This document shows, one piece after another, positions 7,614-15,234 of a DNA stretch of 41,743 bases; positions within the stretch are counted from its first letter, which is position 1, and each line of letters starts with the position of its first letter. The notes under the pieces are model-generated. The model was not told the origin of the DNA. It ran no database searches and saw nothing but the letters and a program-made list of their open reading frames with translations. The translations under genes were made by a program, and so were the position numbers. Source of the DNA: CAZAEL01 sp964484135 (GTDB taxonomy: Bacteria > Elusimicrobiota > Elusimicrobia > FEN-1173); contig CAZAEL010000019.1 of NCBI GenBank assembly GCA_964484135.1, positions 1 to 41,743 of the forward strand. Reading direction: 5' to 3'.

Positions 7614-8863
7614 TGGAACTCCTTTTGTGGCCCCTCCTGCCTTTTTTGGGCGAGCTGGCCGGCGACGACCGGAAGCCGGGCCCGCAGTCCGCGCTCCTGT
7701 GGCTGGGCATCGGGCTGGGCGGCGCGGGATGGCTCCTGGACGGCGTCCTGTTCGCGGGGGTTTCCGGGGCATGGCTGTCCACGGGCGCGTTCTGGGCCGC
7801 GGCCTCGGGGTACGTCTTCCGCCACGGACGGGGCGAACGCCTCCAGCGCCGGGAGGCGCTCCTGAACCAGGCCCGTCGGCGCGAACGGATCGCGGCCCTC
7901 GAGATCGAGCTGGCCGGGCTGAAGGAAGAGGTCGAAAAGTACGAGCTGGAGGAGACGCGGGCCTTCCAGATCTACGGCCTGGCCAAGTCCCTGAACGACT
8001 CCCTTTCCTGGGACGGCCTGGTGAACCGTTTCACCCAGGCGCTGCAGAAGCTGACCGGCACGGCCGATTTCCTGCTGTACCTGGCGTCGGAGACGTCGGG
8101 GAACCTGGAACTCAAGTGGCGCAGCGGCGTCTGGATCATGGAGACCCTGCCGCCGCCCTTTCCCGAGCGCCGCCCCCGCTGGACCAACGTGGGACGGGAG
8201 GCGCTGCTGCAGGTGCCGCTCCTGCAGGGGGACCAGCCCCTGGGTCTCCTGTGCCTCCGGTGGCCGGACACGGCCCCGCGCCCGTCCCTGGAGGACATCG
8301 AGAAGATCTTCGAGCACCTGATGATCGGTTTCCAGAAGGCGCAGCTCTTCGCCCGCATGGAATCCCTGTCGCGGACCGACGGCCTCACGGGCGTCCTGCG
8401 CCGGCAGAAGTTCCTGGAGCAGATGGAGACGGAATGGAACCGGGCGCGGACCTTCAAGACCACCTTCAGCCTCATGTTCGTGGACGTGGACCACTTCAAG
8501 AGCATCAACGACCGGTTCGGCCATCCCGCGGGCGACGCGGTCCTGGCCAAGCTGGGACGCCTCCTGCGCGAAGGGGTGTATGAGACCGACACCGTGGGCC
8601 GGTACGGCGGGGAGGAGTTCGGCATTTTGCTGTCCCGCACGGAACCGGAGGGCGTGCGGCGCAAGGCGGAGACGATCCGCGCCCGCGTGGCCGCCGAGCC
8701 CTTCGAGGCGGGATGGGAACGGATCGCCGTGACCATCAGCGTGGGCCTGGCCCATTTCCCCAAGGATGGACGGACCGTGGCCGAAATCCTGGAATCCGCG
8801 GACAAGGCCCTGTACCGGGCCAAGGCCGCGGGCCGGAACCGGGTCGTGGACTCGGGGGGCTGA
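7610..8863 (+). CDS. Second GAF-GGDEF diguanylate cyclase (inhibitory site altered)
   Basis: A 417-residue relative of the preceding protein: two or three hydrophobic segments in the first 70 residues, a coiled-coil (about 75-115), a GAF-like region (about 120-245) and a GGDEF domain with GGEEF at 333-337. The I-site position reads Y324-E-T-D327 instead of RxxD, so product inhibition through the canonical site is probably lost; activity should remain because VDVDHFKSIND and RYGGEEF are intact. The ATG at 7610 overlaps the previous stop; a second ATG at 7613 is equally possible. GGCGGAGGG just upstream is a good ribosome-binding site. The same layout in tandem suggests duplication followed by divergence. 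Confidence 0.88.
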   Translation: MMELLLWPLLPFLGELAGDDRKPGPQSALLWLGIGLGGAGWLLDGVLFAGVSGAWLSTGAFWAAASGYVFRHGRGERLQRREALLNQARRRERIAALEIELAGLKEEVEKYELEETRAFQIYGLAKSLNDSLSWDGLVNRFTQALQKLTGTADFLLYLASETSGNLELKWRSGVWIMETLPPPFPERRPRWTNVGREALLQVPLLQGDQPLGLLCLRWPDTAPRPSLEDIEKIFEHLMIGFQKAQLFARMESLSRTDGLTGVLRRQKFLEQMETEWNRARTFKTTFSLMFVDVDHFKSINDRFGHPAGDAVLAKLGRLLREGVYETDTVGRYGGEEFGILLSRTEPEGVRRKAETIRARVAAEPFEAGWERIAVTISVGLAHFPKDGRTVAEILESADKALYRAKAAGRNRVVDSGG

Positions 8864-8869
8864 CCTGCC

Positions 8870-9625
8870 GTGAAGCGCCGGGCCGGGTTCATCCTTTTGT
8901 GGGCCGTTGTCGGCCTCGTCCCTTGGGCCGCGAAGGCGGAGCCGCGCCCGCGCATCGTGTTCGAGGACAGGATCTTCGACTTCGGCGTGCTCCTGCAGGG
9001 GGCGACGGCCCAGAATTCCTTCGTCTTCCGCAACGCGGGCAAGGCGCCGCTGGAGATCCGGTCGGTCACCAGCTCCTGCGGCTGCACCGCGGCCCTGCCG
9101 GACCAGAAGACCGTGCCGCCGGGGGGAAAGAGCGCCATCCGGGTGCAGTACGATTCCCGCGGCAAGGTGGGGGAGGTCCACAAGACGGTGCGGGTCCAGA
9201 GCAACGACCCGGAGGAGCGGGTGGTGCACCTGGTGGTCCGCGGCATGGTGGCGCCCTCCGAGCACATGGACCGCACCGGCGCCCAAAACCTCTTCACCGG
9301 GTCCTGTCGAACGTGCCACGTGGACCAGGGCCGGGGCAAAAAAGGCGGGGACCTGTACCGCGCGGATTGTGCCATGTGCCACGAACATCATAAAATGGGG
9401 GGGAAGTTCATCGCGCCGGCGGCCGAGGACATGGCGGGCCTTCCGGCCCGGGAGTTGCGGCGCGTCATCTCCGAGGGACGGGACGGCACGTCCATGCCCG
9501 CTTATCACAAGGCCCGCGGGGGGCCTTTGACGGAAAAAGACATCTCTTCCCTCGTCAAACATATCCTGGGGTTGAAGAGGAAAGCGGGCGAGGGACCAGA
9601 AAACCAAAAGGGAGCGAACGAATGA
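8870..9625 (+). CDS. Exported DUF1573 - diheme cytochrome c fusion protein
   Basis: A GTG-started, 251-residue secreted protein. Residues 1-23 look like a signal peptide ending AKA. Residues about 28-125 match DUF1573 (an immunoglobulin-like fold), including FDFG and the family's SSCGCT motif with Cys70 and Cys72. The C-terminal part carries two heme-c motifs, C146-RTC-H150 and C167-AMC-H171, and a possible axial Met199 in TSMPAYH. It should therefore be a periplasmic electron-transfer or redox protein, but its partner is unknown. It follows a diguanylate cyclase by 6 bases, and its stop overlaps the ATG of the cyclophilin gene. Confidence 0.85.
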   Translation: MKRRAGFILLWAVVGLVPWAAKAEPRPRIVFEDRIFDFGVLLQGATAQNSFVFRNAGKAPLEIRSVTSSCGCTAALPDQKTVPPGGKSAIRVQYDSRGKVGEVHKTVRVQSNDPEERVVHLVVRGMVAPSEHMDRTGAQNLFTGSCRTCHVDQGRGKKGGDLYRADCAMCHEHHKMGGKFIAPAAEDMAGLPARELRRVISEGRDGTSMPAYHKARGGPLTEKDISSLVKHILGLKRKAGEGPENQKGANE

Positions 9626-10224
9626 AACGTCATGCGATCGGATTTTTTATGCTAATATGCCTTGCCATGCAAACCACCTCCGAAGCTTCCGCCGGCTGGA
9701 AGAACGAAAAGGGCGTGTACGCGGTTTTCGAAACGACCCTCGGCAAAATCGTCTGCCGGCTCTTCCCGGACAAGGCGCCCAAGACCGTGGAGAACCTCGT
9801 CGGCCTCGCCGAAGGGACGAAGGAATTCACGGACATGAAGACCAACACCCTGGTCAAGAGGCGTTTTTATGACGGGCTGATCTTCCACCGGGTCATCCCG
9901 GACTTCATGATCCAGGGCGGAGATCCCCTGGGCACGGGCACCGGCGGGCCGGGTTACCGGTTCGAGGACGAGATCGCGCCGGATGTGTCCTTTGACAAGC
10001 CCGGCCGACTGGCCATGGCCAACGCCGGCCCCAACACCAACGGCTCCCAGTTCTTCATCACCGTCGCGCCCACGCCCTGGCTGACCGGCCGCCACACGAT
10101 CTTCGGTCAGGTGGTGGAGGGGCAATCCGTGGCGGACGCCATTTCGAAGGTGGACCGGGACGGGCAGGACCGCCCCCGCCAGCCGGTGGCCATCAAGTCC
10201 CTCAAGATCGTGCGGGTGAAGTAA
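9622..10224 (+). CDS. Exported cyclophilin-type peptidyl-prolyl isomerase
   Basis: Catalyses cis-trans isomerisation of prolyl bonds, here in exported proteins, since residues 1-24 form a signal peptide. The 200-residue protein shows the cyclophilin core: FHRVIPDFMIQGGD (with the catalytic Arg), GTGTGGPGYRFEDE, LAMANAGPNTNGSQFFIT and HTIFGQVVEG. The ATG overlaps the previous stop (ATGA). The signal-peptide codons include CTA and ATA, which are rare in the surrounding DNA, within an AT-rich tract at 9641-9660. A start at ATG 9667 would remove the signal peptide and is less likely. A folding role for the neighbouring secreted cytochrome is possible but unproven. Confidence 0.93.
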   Translation: MKRHAIGFFMLICLAMQTTSEASAGWKNEKGVYAVFETTLGKIVCRLFPDKAPKTVENLVGLAEGTKEFTDMKTNTLVKRRFYDGLIFHRVIPDFMIQGGDPLGTGTGGPGYRFEDEIAPDVSFDKPGRLAMANAGPNTNGSQFFITVAPTPWLTGRHTIFGQVVEGQSVADAISKVDRDGQDRPRQPVAIKSLKIVRVK

Positions 10225-10240
10225 CGGAGATTTTTCCGCC

Positions 10241-10516
10241 ATGAGGAAGACGGTTTCCCGCTTCGGCCGGGCGTTGGCCCTGGGGGCCTTTTTGGCCCTG
10301 GCCCTGCACATCCAGCATTCCGACGCCGACCACGCGGCCAACCCCTCCCATCACCACTGCTGTCTCTGCCATTCCGTTTCCATGGGGTCGGCTCCGTCCG
10401 CCCCGCCGCGCGCCCCTTCCCCGCTTCTGGCGTTCGTCCGGCCGGCGGCCCCCTCCGTTTCCCGGCGCGTCGATCCTCTTTTCCTCAACGCCCCCCGTCC
10501 CCCTCCCGTCGCCTAA
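10241..10516 (+). CDS. Small exported His/Cys-rich protein, possibly metal-binding
   Basis: A 91-residue protein of unrecognised family. Residues 1-22 are hydrophobic after a basic start (signal peptide or anchor). Residues 25-45 are rich in His and Cys (HIQHSDADH, then HHHCCLCHS), followed by a Pro/Ala/Ser-rich tail. The clustered His and Cys suggest zinc or copper binding, and the downstream predicted outer-membrane protein and ZnuA/ZnuB genes agree with a metal role. Small proteins of this sort (for example DUF2946-like ones) are known beside metal transporters, but I cannot assign it to a family. ATG at 10241 with ACGGAG upstream. Confidence 0.65.
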   Translation: MRKTVSRFGRALALGAFLALALHIQHSDADHAANPSHHHCCLCHSVSMGSAPSAPPRAPSPLLAFVRPAAPSVSRRVDPLFLNAPRPPPVA

Positions 10517-10546
10517 GGGCCGTTCGCTTCAAATTCAACAGCGGCA

Positions 10547-10569
10547 CCCACGCCCTCCGCGGGCGTGGG
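10547..10569 (+). terminator. Hairpin between the His/Cys-rich gene and the outer-membrane gene (terminator or attenuator candidate)
   Basis: Perfect 9-bp stem CCCACGCCC (10547-10555) with GGGCGTGGG (10561-10569), loop TCCGC, followed by GTCTCCGTTTT. The T-run is interrupted, so termination would be weak; it could instead act as an attenuator in front of the gene at 10597. Confidence 0.45.
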
Positions 10570-10596
10570 GTCTCCGTTTTCATCAAAGGAGGGCTT

Positions 10597-11700
10597 ATGC
10601 GATCCAAGGCCACACTGCTTTTTTTGAGCGCCATTTTCTGGGCCGGCCGTCCGGCCCAGGGGCAGGGGACGAGCGCCCTGCAGTCTTCAAACATTCTCAA
10701 CCCCAACGTGAGCGTCATCGGCTGGTTCCAAGGGGAGGCCGGCCGCCGGGAGTTGCAAGCCGGCGAGGAGGAATCCCCCCCGCTCGGCTTCAAGGAGGCG
10801 GAGATCGCCTTTCAGTCCGTGGTGGACCCCTACGCCCGGGCGGACGTTTTCGTGGCCGTGGAGGGGGAGGGGGGCGCGGAATTGGAGGAGGGGTATCTCT
10901 CCTGGTTCGCCCTGCCCGGCAATCTGGCCCTGAAAGTCGGCAAGGCCAAGGCGGACTTCGGCAAGTTCAACCGCGCGCACCGGCCGGAGACGGCTTTTGC
11001 GGACCGTCCCCTGGCCCACGAGAAATACTTCGGGGAAGAGGGCCTCGCCGGCATGGGAGGATCTCTGTCCTGGCAAATCCCCAATCCCTGGCTGTTCCTG
11101 AACCTGGACGCTCAGGCCTTCTCCATGCCGGAGGCCGCGGAAACGCCGGCCTTTGACACGGCCAAACGCGGGGACCTCCTGTACGTGGGGCGGCTCGGCG
11201 CGTACCAGGACCTGACCGAGGCCGCCAACGTCACCTTGGGCGCCAGCTACGCCCACGGCGCGGCGGGGCAGGCCTATGATCCCGTGGCCGATTCTTCCAA
11301 TACCCTCAAGAGCCGGCTCTATGGGTTCGACCTCACCTTCCGGTGGAAGAACCCCCGGCGGGCCATTTACCGGTCCCTGCTCTGGCAGACGGAAATGTTC
11401 TGGAACAACCGGGAGCGGGACGGCCTGTCGTCCCTGACCACCGCCGGGCTTTTTTCCCACCTGGAGTACCAGTTCGCCAGGCGCTGGCGCGCGGGCGGCC
11501 GGTATGACTGGTCGGAATCGCCGGACGTCGGCGACGCGCACGAGAGCGGAGGCCTGGCGTACCTGACCTTCATGCCGTCGGAATTCAGCCTCGTCAGCGT
11601 CCAGGGCCGGGAAGTCAAGAAGGCCGGCGGCGCCACGGAACGGTTGGGGTTCCTGAAGGTCACCTTCAACATCGGTCCTCATGGCGCGCACCCTTTTTGA
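10597..11700 (+). CDS. Predicted outer-membrane protein, metal-uptake associated
   Basis: A 367-residue protein with a signal peptide (to about residue 22, cleavage near GRPAQGQ) and alternating-residue strands throughout, as expected for a beta-barrel. It has no TonB plug domain, so it is more porin-like than receptor-like. It ends GPHGAHPF; as I recall, this His-containing end is typical of a family of outer-membrane proteins coded next to ZnuA-type zinc transporters. The neighbours here (a His/Cys-rich protein before, ZnuA-like and ZnuB-like genes after) fit passage of zinc or manganese through the outer membrane. A strong ribosome-binding site, AAGGAGGG, precedes the ATG. The last codons fall within a 23-bp repeat that recurs downstream. 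Confidence 0.7.
   Translation: MRSKATLLFLSAIFWAGRPAQGQGTSALQSSNILNPNVSVIGWFQGEAGRRELQAGEEESPPLGFKEAEIAFQSVVDPYARADVFVAVEGEGGAELEEGYLSWFALPGNLALKVGKAKADFGKFNRAHRPETAFADRPLAHEKYFGEEGLAGMGGSLSWQIPNPWLFLNLDAQAFSMPEAAETPAFDTAKRGDLLYVGRLGAYQDLTEAANVTLGASYAHGAAGQAYDPVADSSNTLKSRLYGFDLTFRWKNPRRAIYRSLLWQTEMFWNNRERDGLSSLTTAGLFSHLEYQFARRWRAGGRYDWSESPDVGDAHESGGLAYLTFMPSEFSLVSVQGREVKKAGGATERLGFLKVTFNIGPHGAHPF
11677..11699 (+). repeat. 23-bp direct repeat, copy 1 (end of outer-membrane gene)
   Basis: Begins CCTCATGGCGCGCACC and ends in a T-run plus G. It encodes the HGAHPF end of the outer-membrane protein. An identical 23-bp copy lies at 11776-11798, 99 bp downstream, and the two flank the hairpin element at 11731-11777. 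Confidence 0.9.
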
Positions 11701-11730
11701 CATGAAGGATGCGCAGCCGCCATTCGGACT

Positions 11731-11777
11731 CTGGGCCTTCGGCCCGTCGCAAACGCCTGCCACCGGCAGGCGCGACC
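11731..11777 (+). repeat. Two-hairpin intergenic element, copy B
   Basis: Hairpin 1 is GGGCC-TTC-GGCCC (11733-11745). Hairpin 2 follows: GTCG (11746-11749), CAAA, CGCCTGCC (11754-11761), loop ACC, GGCAGGCG (11765-11772), CGAC (11773-11776). Spacing, CARA linker and 3-base loop match copy A at 1723-1772. It sits in the 173-bp gap 11701-11873, which contains no gene I can support. Confidence 0.7.
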
Positions 11778-11798
11778 TCATGGCGCGCACCCTTTTTG
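11776..11798 (+). repeat. 23-bp direct repeat, copy 2
   Basis: Identical to 11677-11699, here non-coding. With copy 1 it brackets the two-hairpin element like a long target-site duplication, or like a local duplication made by template slippage. Confidence 0.9.
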
Positions 11799-11873
11799 GC
11801 GACGCTCAAGAGGGCAAGGGATAGAAACGGAACGCAAAATGCACGAAAAATTATTTAAGCGGGGGTATCATTT

Positions 11874-12845
11874 ATGAAGACGAACATTTCCATGGGGAAC
11901 ATTTTTTCTTTGGCCATCTTTAAACGTCTTTTGCCCTCATTGGCCATCGTTGGCCTTCTGTGGCCTTCTTTTGCCGCGGCTGAAAAGCTTCAGGTGGTGA
12001 CAACCACGGAAGACCTGGCCGCCCTCGCCCGGGAGGTGGGGGGAGACTTGGTGGAGGTCAATCCCATCGCCAAGGGCTACCAGGACCCGCATTTCGTGGA
12101 GGCCAAGCCGAGCTATCTGCTGAAACTGAAAAAAGCGGACCTCTTCATTCAGATGGGTTTGGAGCTGGAGGCGGCCTGGGCTCCGGCGCTCTTGACCGCC
12201 GCCCGGAACCCCAAGATTCTGCCCGGTCAGCCGGGTTTTCTGGAGGCCTCCGGAGGTTGCGAGGTTCTGCAGAAGGCCGAGGGAACTGTGGATCGCTCCC
12301 TGGGAGACGTGCATCCTTTCGGGAACCCCCACCTGTGGACCGACCCGGAGAACGGGCGGATCATCGCCCGGAACATCGCTCATCGCCTGGGAGAGCTGAG
12401 CCCCCGGGAGGCCCCGGTCTTCCAGGACCGGCTGAAGGATTTTGAGGGGCGCCTGGACGACGCCCAGACCCGGTGGCAATCCTGGATGGCGCCCCATCGG
12501 GGGACGCGCGTGGTGACCTACCACAACTCCTGGCCGAACTTTGCCAAACGGTTCGGCCTGGAGGTGGCGGCCCAAGTGGAACCCAAGCCCGGGGTTCCCC
12601 CTTCGCCCCAGCATGTCCGCGCGTTGATCAGGCGCATGCGCGATGAACGCATCGGTCTTCTCATCATGGAGACCTATTTCGACGCGCGTCTCCCGGAAAA
12701 GATCGCGCGGGAAACGGGCGCGGATTTGCTGGTGCTTCCCGCCAGCGTGGGGGGAGAGACGGAGGTCCGGGATTATATCGGTCTTTTTGAGAGGAACATC
12801 AAACGACTGACGGAGATTTTGGACAAGAGAGGAAAAAACAGATGA
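11874..12845 (+). CDS. znuA: ZnuA-like periplasmic zinc/manganese-binding protein
   Basis: Cluster A-I solute-binding protein of an ABC transporter, 323 residues. A signal peptide ends near PSFAAAEK (residue 37). Metal ligands expected from the family are visible: His73 in QDPHF, His153 in NPHLW and His217 in VTYHNSW; the fourth acidic ligand cannot be placed with certainty. There is no long His-rich loop of the kind found in E. coli ZnuA. ATG at 11874 has GGGGG at 11861-11865; a start at ATG 11892 is also possible. The stop overlaps the permease start (ATGA). The metal may be zinc or manganese; the neighbouring His-rich proteins favour zinc. I see no clear Zur palindrome upstream. Confidence 0.85.
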   Translation: MKTNISMGNIFSLAIFKRLLPSLAIVGLLWPSFAAAEKLQVVTTTEDLAALAREVGGDLVEVNPIAKGYQDPHFVEAKPSYLLKLKKADLFIQMGLELEAAWAPALLTAARNPKILPGQPGFLEASGGCEVLQKAEGTVDRSLGDVHPFGNPHLWTDPENGRIIARNIAHRLGELSPREAPVFQDRLKDFEGRLDDAQTRWQSWMAPHRGTRVVTYHNSWPNFAKRFGLEVAAQVEPKPGVPPSPQHVRALIRRMRDERIGLLIMETYFDARLPEKIARETGADLLVLPASVGGETEVRDYIGLFERNIKRLTEILDKRGKNR

Positions 12846-13657
12846 CGGACATTTTGTTCTGGCCTTTCCTGTGCTGCCTGGTGTTGACGGGAATCCACGC
12901 CTATTTGGGGCTGCATGTCGTTGAACGGGAGGTGATCTTCGTGGATCTTTCCCTGGGCCAGATCACCGCCCTGGGCACCACGCTGGCGTACCTTCTGGGG
13001 CATGACATTCACAGCCGGGCCGCGTATTTCTGTTCCCTGGGGTTTACCCTGGCGGGCGCGGCGGTCTTCGCCCTGACCAGGTCGCGCAGGCGGAACGTTT
13101 CTCAGGAGGCCTTCATCGGCATCGCGTACGCGGTGAGCGCCGCGGCCGCGATTTTGATGCTGGACCGCTCGCCCGAGGGGGCGGAGCACATCAAATACAT
13201 CCTGGTGGGCAACCTCCTGGCCGTCACCCCCGCCGAGGTGGGCCGGATGGCGTTGCTGTACGCCGGGGTGGGTTTTGTGCACTGGTTTTGGCGCCGGCCC
13301 TTTCTGACCATCAGCCGGGACCCGGTGGGTGCGGAACGAGAGGGATTGTCTCTTCGTCTGTGGGACTTCCTCTTTTACGTCACCTTCGGCTTGGTGGTGA
13401 CGTCATCGGTGGCCATCGCGGGGGTGTTGCTGGTGTTTTCCTACCTCATCGTGCCCTCCGTGGCCGCCATGCTTTTTTCGGAGCGGGTCGGGCCGCGCCT
13501 GGCCATCGGCTGGGCCATGGGGGCCGCGGTGAGTCTCCTGGGGATGTACGTGTCCTATCGGTTCGACACGCCGACGGGGGCCACCGTGATCTGCGTTTTC
13601 GGGGTCGCGCTCTCTCTGATGGCCCTGGTCAGGGCCGCGGCGCGGCGGAGGGGTTGA
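12842..13657 (+). CDS. znuB: ZnuB-like ABC-3 family metal permease
   Basis: Inner-membrane subunit of a zinc/manganese ABC transporter, 271 residues with about seven or eight membrane segments. It has the family's N-terminal VDLSLGQITALGTTLA region and the conserved SSVAIAGVLLVFSYLIVPSVAA segment. It is coupled to the binding protein by an ATGA overlap. No ATPase (ZnuC) follows: the next gene is on the opposite strand, and no Walker A protein lies in the block 10225-15867, so the ATPase must be coded elsewhere. Confidence 0.88.
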   Translation: MTDILFWPFLCCLVLTGIHAYLGLHVVEREVIFVDLSLGQITALGTTLAYLLGHDIHSRAAYFCSLGFTLAGAAVFALTRSRRRNVSQEAFIGIAYAVSAAAAILMLDRSPEGAEHIKYILVGNLLAVTPAEVGRMALLYAGVGFVHWFWRRPFLTISRDPVGAEREGLSLRLWDFLFYVTFGLVVTSSVAIAGVLLVFSYLIVPSVAAMLFSERVGPRLAIGWAMGAAVSLLGMYVSYRFDTPTGATVICVFGVALSLMALVRAAARRRG

Positions 13658-13663
13658 GAAGGT

Positions 13664-15199
13664 TCAGGAAGCGGAAAGGACCGTTTCGCCGGTGACGGGC
13701 TCCACGCGCTTGATCCCGTTCCGCGTGAGCAGGAGGCGGATCCGCTCGTACCGGGCTCCCCGGCTGGAGCTGAACTTGATCACCACGTTGACCGGATAGA
13801 CGCGCGTCCCCCGCAGGGCCACGCTTCGTCCGTCCTTGACGGTGAAGACGTCGGTCTCGGGCTCGTCCATCTTGAGGAGGAAATTGCGGACGTTGAACCG
13901 GGCGATGTCCGCCACGCCCGTCAGGCGGGACTCGTTTTCCAGGAGCCGGCGCGGGTACAGCACGATCTCTTTCACGTAGTGGATGATCTGTTCGCTGCGC
14001 CATTCGTTCTCGATCTCCGTGATGTGCTCCCGGTTGCGCAGCCGCGTGACGACCGGGTCGATGCGGTCGTCCTTGGAAAAATGGAACCCCTCCAGGCACA
14101 GCCCGATCTTTTCTCCCGTGAAGGGGTCGTAGAGGGCGATGGACTGGTCGAACAGGTGGACGGCGGAGAAAATCTTGTGGAAGTACCCCTGCGACAGGGC
14201 CTTCAGGCGGTCTTTGAGCATGTAGCTGACGACCAGGGCCGCGAAGAAGGACAGGGACAGCGTCCCGTACAGGCGCTGGTAGTAGAAGGCGATGGAGGTG
14301 GCGAAGATCATGGCCACCCCCGCCCCGATGGCCATGGCGAATTCCTCCCACCCCCGCCCGGCCGCGGTCGTCCGGACCGACAGGTGCAGCACGTTGGCCA
14401 CGAACTTCTTGAGCACGCTGAGCCGGAAGACGAAGACCTCGTTCTCCCCGTCTTCCCGCACGAGGGAGGGATAGTTCATGGCGCGCCGGTGGTCCATCTG
14501 TTCGCGGGCGAGTTCGACCAGTTCTTCCGCGGGCTTTTTGAGGGGCCGCTCCGGCATCTTGTAGAGGGATTGCAGCAACAGGTGCGTGCGGCCCTCCAGC
14601 AGGAGGCTCACGTACTCGTCGGTGAAGAGATAGGTGGATTGAAGGCGCTTGGGCATGGAGGGCGCGGTCAGTTTGTCGCGGAAGGAATGGAAGAGGGCCG
14701 CGGCCCGGCGGCTTTCCCTGATGTATTCTTCCAGGAGCGGCAGGGCTTTGGCCTCCGGGCCGCCCTTGCCCGGTTCCCGGAAGATTTTTTCGATCGTCTG
14801 GCCGTGGTCCCGCAAGGCGCTCTTGAGGACGCAGCCGAAGAGCTTGATCTCGTATTCCAGCCCCCGGGCCCGGCGCGGAGAGGGCGCGCGCAGGAATTCC
14901 TCGCACTGGGCGGCGATCTTGGAGAGGGGGGAGCGCCGGTTGCCGGGGTCCGTCAGGGACTTCAGGGAAAAGACCGGGGTCTTGAACCGGAGGTAGAGCA
15001 GAAGGTCCTTGTAGAATTGGTCCTTGGAATAGCTGTGGGCGTTGACGTCCAGGTTGGTCGGAAGGAAGAAAAAGGTTTCAACCAGGTAGCGTTCCTCTTT
15101 TTTGTCGTTCTTGAAGTCATGCTCCAGCTTGATCTCGAACTGATAGGCGTCGTGCCGGCGGACGATGTCCTCGATGTCCTCGATGTCTTCCATGTTCAT
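13664..15199 (-). CDS. Uncharacterised membrane protein with two central membrane segments
   Basis: The only convincing minus-strand gene in the window; 511 residues. It starts with a repeated Glu-Asp-Ile stretch (residues 4-12) coded by three near-identical 9-base units. Residues 20-75 contain FEIKLEHDF and a phrase ending RFKTPVF that I associate with an uncharacterised conserved bacterial family. Two membrane segments lie at about 287-307 and 313-328; both long flanking parts look soluble and probably cytoplasmic. No catalytic motif is recognised. It ends 6 bases from the permease stop (convergent). A near-consensus promoter lies immediately upstream (15206-15234). The Met at 15191-15193 is an alternative start. 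Confidence 0.8.
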   Translation of the reverse strand: MNMEDIEDIEDIVRRHDAYQFEIKLEHDFKNDKKEERYLVETFFFLPTNLDVNAHSYSKDQFYKDLLLYLRFKTPVFSLKSLTDPGNRRSPLSKIAAQCEEFLRAPSPRRARGLEYEIKLFGCVLKSALRDHGQTIEKIFREPGKGGPEAKALPLLEEYIRESRRAAALFHSFRDKLTAPSMPKRLQSTYLFTDEYVSLLLEGRTHLLLQSLYKMPERPLKKPAEELVELAREQMDHRRAMNYPSLVREDGENEVFVFRLSVLKKFVANVLHLSVRTTAAGRGWEEFAMAIGAGVAMIFATSIAFYYQRLYGTLSLSFFAALVVSYMLKDRLKALSQGYFHKIFSAVHLFDQSIALYDPFTGEKIGLCLEGFHFSKDDRIDPVVTRLRNREHITEIENEWRSEQIIHYVKEIVLYPRRLLENESRLTGVADIARFNVRNFLLKMDEPETDVFTVKDGRSVALRGTRVYPVNVVIKFSSSRGARYERIRLLLTRNGIKRVEPVTGETVLSAS

Positions 15200-15205
15200 G
15201 GGGAG

Positions 15206-15234
15206 ATTCTATGTGTTTGTTGACCTGGATTCAA
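15206..15234 (-). promoter_or_regulatory. Near-consensus promoter for the minus-strand gene
   Basis: Read on the minus strand: TTGAAT (15234-15229), 17-base spacer, TAGAAT (15211-15206). Initiation would fall about at the first ATG (15199), giving a leaderless or very short-leader message. It overlaps the proposed first codons of the divergent gene. Confidence 0.55.

Noticed and set aside
6662..9607. A 981-codon open frame on the minus strand opposite the two diguanylate cyclases and cytochrome genes
   Set aside because: It is the shadow of well-supported plus-strand genes in GC-rich DNA; its translation is low-complexity (Arg, Gly, Pro, His, Gln) with no domain. The same applies to the other long minus-strand frames.
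15179..15199. Tandem 9-base repeat as a phase-variation tract
   Set aside because: Only three imperfect units in multiples of three bases; changes in copy number would add or remove Glu-Asp-Ile without shifting the frame.
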